DNA of 64,000 bases from Sphagnum compactum (lineage: Eukaryota; Bryophyta; Sphagnopsida; Sphagnales), in the NCBI GenBank assembly GCA_965153455.1, contig OZ234497.1, positions 7,936,001 through 8,000,000 of the forward strand, in the 5' to 3' direction. Both the position numbers and the translations under genes were made by a program. Each line of letters starts with the position of its first letter. Within the stretch, counting starts at the first letter, position 1. Below, one piece after another: positions 60,143 to 64,000 of this stretch. The notes beneath the pieces are model-generated. The model had not been told where the DNA came from. It ran no database searches and saw only the letters and a program-made list of their open reading frames with translations.

Positions 60143-60724
60143 GGATGCTGCACGATATTCTGAGATCATCCTGCATGCTGAACCCAAAGCTGAAAGTCCA
60201 TCACACGCCAAAGTGCAACAACAAAGTTCTTCTGTCAGATTCTTTTTGAAAGTTCTTCGCCTGCTGTACTCTGAAGATCTTCTTCTATTTCACAACCCAA
60301 AAACACATTTCTCTGCCAGATCTGCTGCTGTATGCTGACACTAATGATCATGCTTACCACATCCCATTTTTCTTACTACACATTCTGCTGCAACATTTGT
60401 AAGGTTCATGATCAATTTGCAAGGCTCTCAGGGATTTAGAGATTCATCTGGAAGCTCCGAGCCTGGATCTAATAGCTTTCTAATATGTAGCTCTACAGTG
60501 AATTGATCATACATTTGCGTTCTTAATAAGGAAGCTCTGCTGCAATTGAAACCAATTAGTGTAGTTTGAGTTGGTGGTGTTATAATTAGTGTACACCTAA
60601 ACAGTCTGAATTAAGGAGCTGCTAAGTTGCCGATCACCTTGAGCACTATATTTAGCTCTAGAGCCCTCTCTGCCTTGCTAACTATATCTGTACAACGAAT
60701 TAAGGTGCTACAAATTATAGTTTA
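60143..60724. other. Downstream flank / 3' untranslated region
   Basis: AT-rich with scattered TGCTG words. Probably contains the 3' untranslated region; no clear poly(A) signal can be singled out. Confidence 0.4.
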
Positions 60725-61435
60725 AAGGATTTGCAGTACCTTGGCGCCTCATCAATTGCTAGATGCTTCCGTGCAGTGATTGGGATTTTCTTGAAGTTCC
60801 ACCTTGATGATTAGCAGGAACTACTACTGTAATTACAAGCCTGCTGCACGTCTTGATCTCGCCCTCCTCCTGGTCCATATGGATCTTCTGTTGGTTATGC
60901 AATGAGTCCCCCCCTTGGTAGACTACTTGGGATTGCTGTGTTTTCAAGCGTAGAGTCTGCAGATTAGACCTGGGAAAAAAGAAATAGTTATTACTTGAAA
61001 AAGAAGTAGTTCAGCCATAGTTAAACCCTAAATCCTAGAATTATAGGAAAAAACAGAAGGAGGTAACAGCTTGTGATGATCCTAGAGATGCAGCTCAATG
61101 CAACAGCAAGCTCAACACAAGATATCTCGAAGAATCAGATAGGGACAAATTATATGAGCTGGTGTCTTCAGGGAAGAGATTTTTTAGTATACCTTCATGC
61201 TGTCGTAGCTTCAACCTCGTGGCTGATGATTGTATCCCGCCAGAGGAATATCCCCGATCTACCTTGGCACCATCTTCTGAACTATGGTCTGATCCTTGCG
61301 GTGAGAGATTAGGAGTCTGACCACAGTTCAGAAGAAATTTCACACTTGGTTTCCTCCTCGATCTGTTCAAACGTGAAGCTGCGAAAACTAGCACCACCCA
61401 ATTAGGAAGAACGATGATGTCATTCCTCGAATACT
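60725..61435 (-). pseudogene. Inverted partial copy of exons 6 and 7 of the repeat-protein gene
   Basis: On the minus strand, the exon 6 equivalent (61390 to about 61195) keeps the acceptor TTTTCGCAG and the stretch SRLNRSRRKPS.KFLLN, with a few indels. A recognisable intron and the exon 7 start (ACTCTACGCTTGAA, near 60956) follow. Exon 7 is frameshifted after about 15 codons. The copy retains intron sequence and upstream flank (ATGACATCATC, CCTAATTGG), so it arose by genomic duplication, not through RNA. It lies head to head with the parent, about 0.9 kb away. Confidence 0.85.
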
Positions 61436-61510
61436 CTCAACAGGAATATGTTATACATGTAATTTATGGACATGCAGCTCAGACAATTTCATGCAATTTC
61501 TGTTTTCCAG

Positions 61511-61750
61511 GATCAGACCCGTTTGGATCATGAAACCTTTTGGACACATTCATGTGTATGCCGGCACAATTTTTCTGACAAGAACAACTTAGAAATTCAG
61601 GAAGAAAAAACGTTCACAAGTTCTTACATGATAGATGTGTGCATAGAAAAAGCTAGAACTCCTAAACCTGCAAACTACAAATTGCCCTCACCCCCGAACA
61701 GCGCTGGAAGAAATACGTTGGATCGAAGGTACCCTCCGACTACACTAAAG
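61511..61750 (+). CDS. Possible exon of unknown gene (80 codons)
   Basis: An open frame bounded by an acceptor (TTTTCCAG|GAT) and a donor (AAAG|GTCTGT), exactly 240 bp, with protein-like composition (KARTPKPANYKLPSPPNS). A tiny splice-bounded stretch (GAAGTGGCAATTGTCC..., from about 62151) could follow. No upstream exon is found and no family recognised, so it may be a remnant. Confidence 0.25.
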
Positions 61751-62619
61751 GTCTGTACGTGTTAACTTGAAGTCGAAACTTGCCATAAAAGGGCGGAGTC
61801 ATTACACGATGAGCTGCTTGTTTGTGTGAGGGTCCTTTGTACCTTCTTACTTTCCGACTTATTCTATCTATGAGTACATACTTGCCCTCTCCTTACAAAC
61901 CTCATGACATGGTTCTTTCTCTAAGTTATGTCCGTTGTAATTAAAATGTCTATTAATTGAAAATTATGGCCAAACTTGTCAAATTGTGCTTGAGCAATTA
62001 CACCTATCAGCACACACCTTTTCACACGTTTCAAAGGATGTGCTCATCTTGGACATAACAGAAGAAAATTTGAATTGATTTTATTGTAAGTGGAGTTGGA
62101 AATGCTTAGAAAGTACTTTCGCTTTTTTTCCCTAGTTTTTGTGCTGTGCAGGAAGTGGCAATTGTCCCTAAGAAGGTTTGGCCAGATTTGCTTATAAACT
62201 AGATGACAAAGTAAACAACATTTAAGCATCCTTCCATACTTTTGGCTACCTACTGGAACCTCTTATACATATCTGGAAACTTTTCTTTCTTTCTTTCAAA
62301 ATCCGGAAAATTGGACCAATTTTTTTCCATTAAAAATCCTTTGTACATATATCTAGGTGGAAATCAGATTTATAAGAACAAAACTTTGTCACCAAATAAT
62401 TCACTGCAAGGAAGGCCCCCCATTCACAATCCACAGTTGTCTCAAACATCATTGCATGGTGTATGTAAAATGATGTCCTATTAATTATTATTTACTTTTA
62501 CACTCAAACATCAGTGCAGTGTATGTCAAATCATTCTCTAAATTTTACTTTTCACTTTGACACCAAACCCTACAAATAAATAAGAGTTGGGCAAGTATAT
62601 TTGCAAGTGGCAATAAGGT
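61751..62619. other. AT-rich DNA, no gene seen
   Basis: No further recognisable feature. CAAACATCA(T/G)TGCA followed by GTATGT(A/C)AAAT recurs near 62444 and 62505. Confidence 0.4.
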
Positions 62620-63020
62620 ACCAATCTATATTCAATTTGATATGAACCCATGACCTAAGTGAAAGGGATTGTTTAGCTCCATAGATTGTTGGGCCATGAG
62701 CTTAGCTTAACGCCACATACAGCTTGGATGAGCAAGTAGTGTACACAGCATGCTCACTTAAAGCCCAAGAGGAAACTAACCTCACATACAGCTTGGACAT
62801 GCAAGGAGTTGACAAGACATGTTCACTTAGAGCCTAAGAAGGGACGAAGTTACCAATCTACATTCAATTTGATATCAACTCATGACCTGTTTGAAAGGGA
62901 TCATCTGACACCCATTAATTGTTTGGTTGTAAGCTAGCTTAACCCCACACACAACTAGGACATGCAAGTGGCTGCCATGGCATGCTCACTTCAAGCCCAA
63001 GAGGGGACGAAGTTCAGCCT
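62620..63020. repeat. Degenerate tandem repeat, about 2 large units with sub-repeats
   Basis: TACCAATCTA(T/C)ATTCAATTTGATAT occurs at about 62620 and 62850. A sub-unit with ACA(T)ACAGCTTGGA, CATGCAAG and CATGCTCACTT, then AGCCCAAGAGG, occurs near 62720, 62785 and 62950. Confidence 0.6.
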
Positions 63021-64000
63021 GTGACATTAACTTAAATCCATCACAATTATGTAGTTGTAAGGCCATAAATAGGACTCCTCAATTATGGATTGGCTTTCCT
63101 CTCCACTATCATAACCCTTCACTGGAAGTTAAATACTGTAAGCCTTCAATACAAATGGAAGGACAACCAACAACGTGGAGGGAATTTTTTTGCCTGGAGC
63201 TTTCTATGTGGCATGAACATTAATGATAGGCATTCCAAACTATAAGCTGGATGGTGTCGTTGTATAAACAGTCCCATGGTTGGATCTTCAACTAAACCCT
63301 AAATAGCTAATATTCTCCAAATTGGAGATTTCTAGGTCTGTTGACCACCTACATTAGGTAACAAAATTCTATAATAACCACTAAACATAGAGGGAATAGT
63401 GCATGGTTAAAACATTAAACTGAAAACACTTGGAAGGTCGATGCCATTTTAAGTAGTTATGTGTGTAAGGTAAGGCCTTTCTTCCAAAGGGCCAGGCCTA
63501 ATTTCCCAAAGGGATAGGTGAAAAATAGGGGAGGTTGACAAGACGAAGCCACTCTCAGCATCAAGTACAAAAGGTACAAAAGGTCTTTCATTCAAATGGT
63601 GCAGGTTTCCTTCCATGGATGAAAGCATCTTTTGTGTTGGAGGGTGCTTTCAAATACAAAAAAAAAATTAAAAATAGTAAAGTGCTTTACTGATGATTGA
63701 AGTTGATATGTGCACAAAGTGTTTGTTCTTTTTAACAACTAAGCAAAGATGCAATTATGTCCCATTTAAACAACTCTAAAGTACATGCTCCACATTTTTA
63801 TCAAAAAGGATTCTGGATTCAGAGGGCATGCCTTGGAGCCCATAAAATATGTAATTCAATCTTAATGTTTCTACACCTTGTCCTTGGGTTTTAAGAAAAC
63901 CAATACCCATCAAAGAGTGGCATAGATGATCTAGACAAGTGTTTCGGTGGAAAACCCAATAGGGTCCTTTGTTGTTTTAATATGTGTTCCTAATTTCGAT
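63021..64000. other. Intergenic, no feature seen
   Basis: No gene, LTR or RNA gene recognised up to the window end. Confidence 0.4.

Overview
The window is land-plant nuclear DNA. It is AT-rich background packed with nested LTR retrotransposons, and at the right end it carries one multi-exon, GC-richer gene that looks functional. Every mobile family seen is of plant type: Ty1/copia, and Ty3/gypsy chromoviruses primed by initiator tRNA-Met. A second gypsy family resembles the Tcn1-like chromoviruses known from fungi and from mosses and lycophytes. That, and the degraded DUF7869-like gene, makes me lean towards a non-seed plant such as a fern, lycophyte or moss. This is inference and no species can be named.

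Layout. 1-735 is one arm of a long inverted repeat; its partner lies at 47355-48084. 736-8700 is AT-rich and holds several degenerate tandem arrays. 8701-40090 is an LTR-retrotransposon nest. A decayed minus-strand copia element (8701-11452) abuts an old minus-strand chromovirus, here called A. A survives as three pieces: 11453-13980, 30389-30806 and 38156-40090. Inside A lies a split old LTR, S1 (13981-14602 and 30091-30388). S1 was split by element E2 (14603-30090, target duplication GGTGG). E2 was entered by chromovirus C (minus), then D (plus) entered C, and a large deletion fused D to the E2 pol gene. E2 also holds solo LTR S2 (28489-29578, target duplication AGAAC). Element B (30807-38155, target duplication GCTAA) sits separately in A. 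B has an unbroken 1496-codon gag-pol and two 1011-bp LTRs that look identical, so it is the youngest and possibly competent copy.

40091-48320 holds tandem repeats, the remains of a DUF7869-like gene with a BAH-like C-terminal part, and the right inverted-repeat arm. 48321-52790 is AT-rich repeat-laden DNA with a ~177-bp satellite-like array and GGTTCC-rich stretches.

52790-60142 is the main host gene. Reading splice sites and phases by hand gives seven coding exons (54293-60142) and a predicted 1195-residue protein. It has a basic N-terminus, several LxLxL (EAR-like) motifs, thirteen 44-residue-type repeats of which seven are nearly identical, and a SUMO-interaction-like motif. I recognise no family. 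A frameshifted inverted copy of its exons 6-7 lies at 60725-61435. The rest of the window shows one exon-like stretch and a weak repeat.

All calls come from reading the sequence by eye. No database search or alignment was run.
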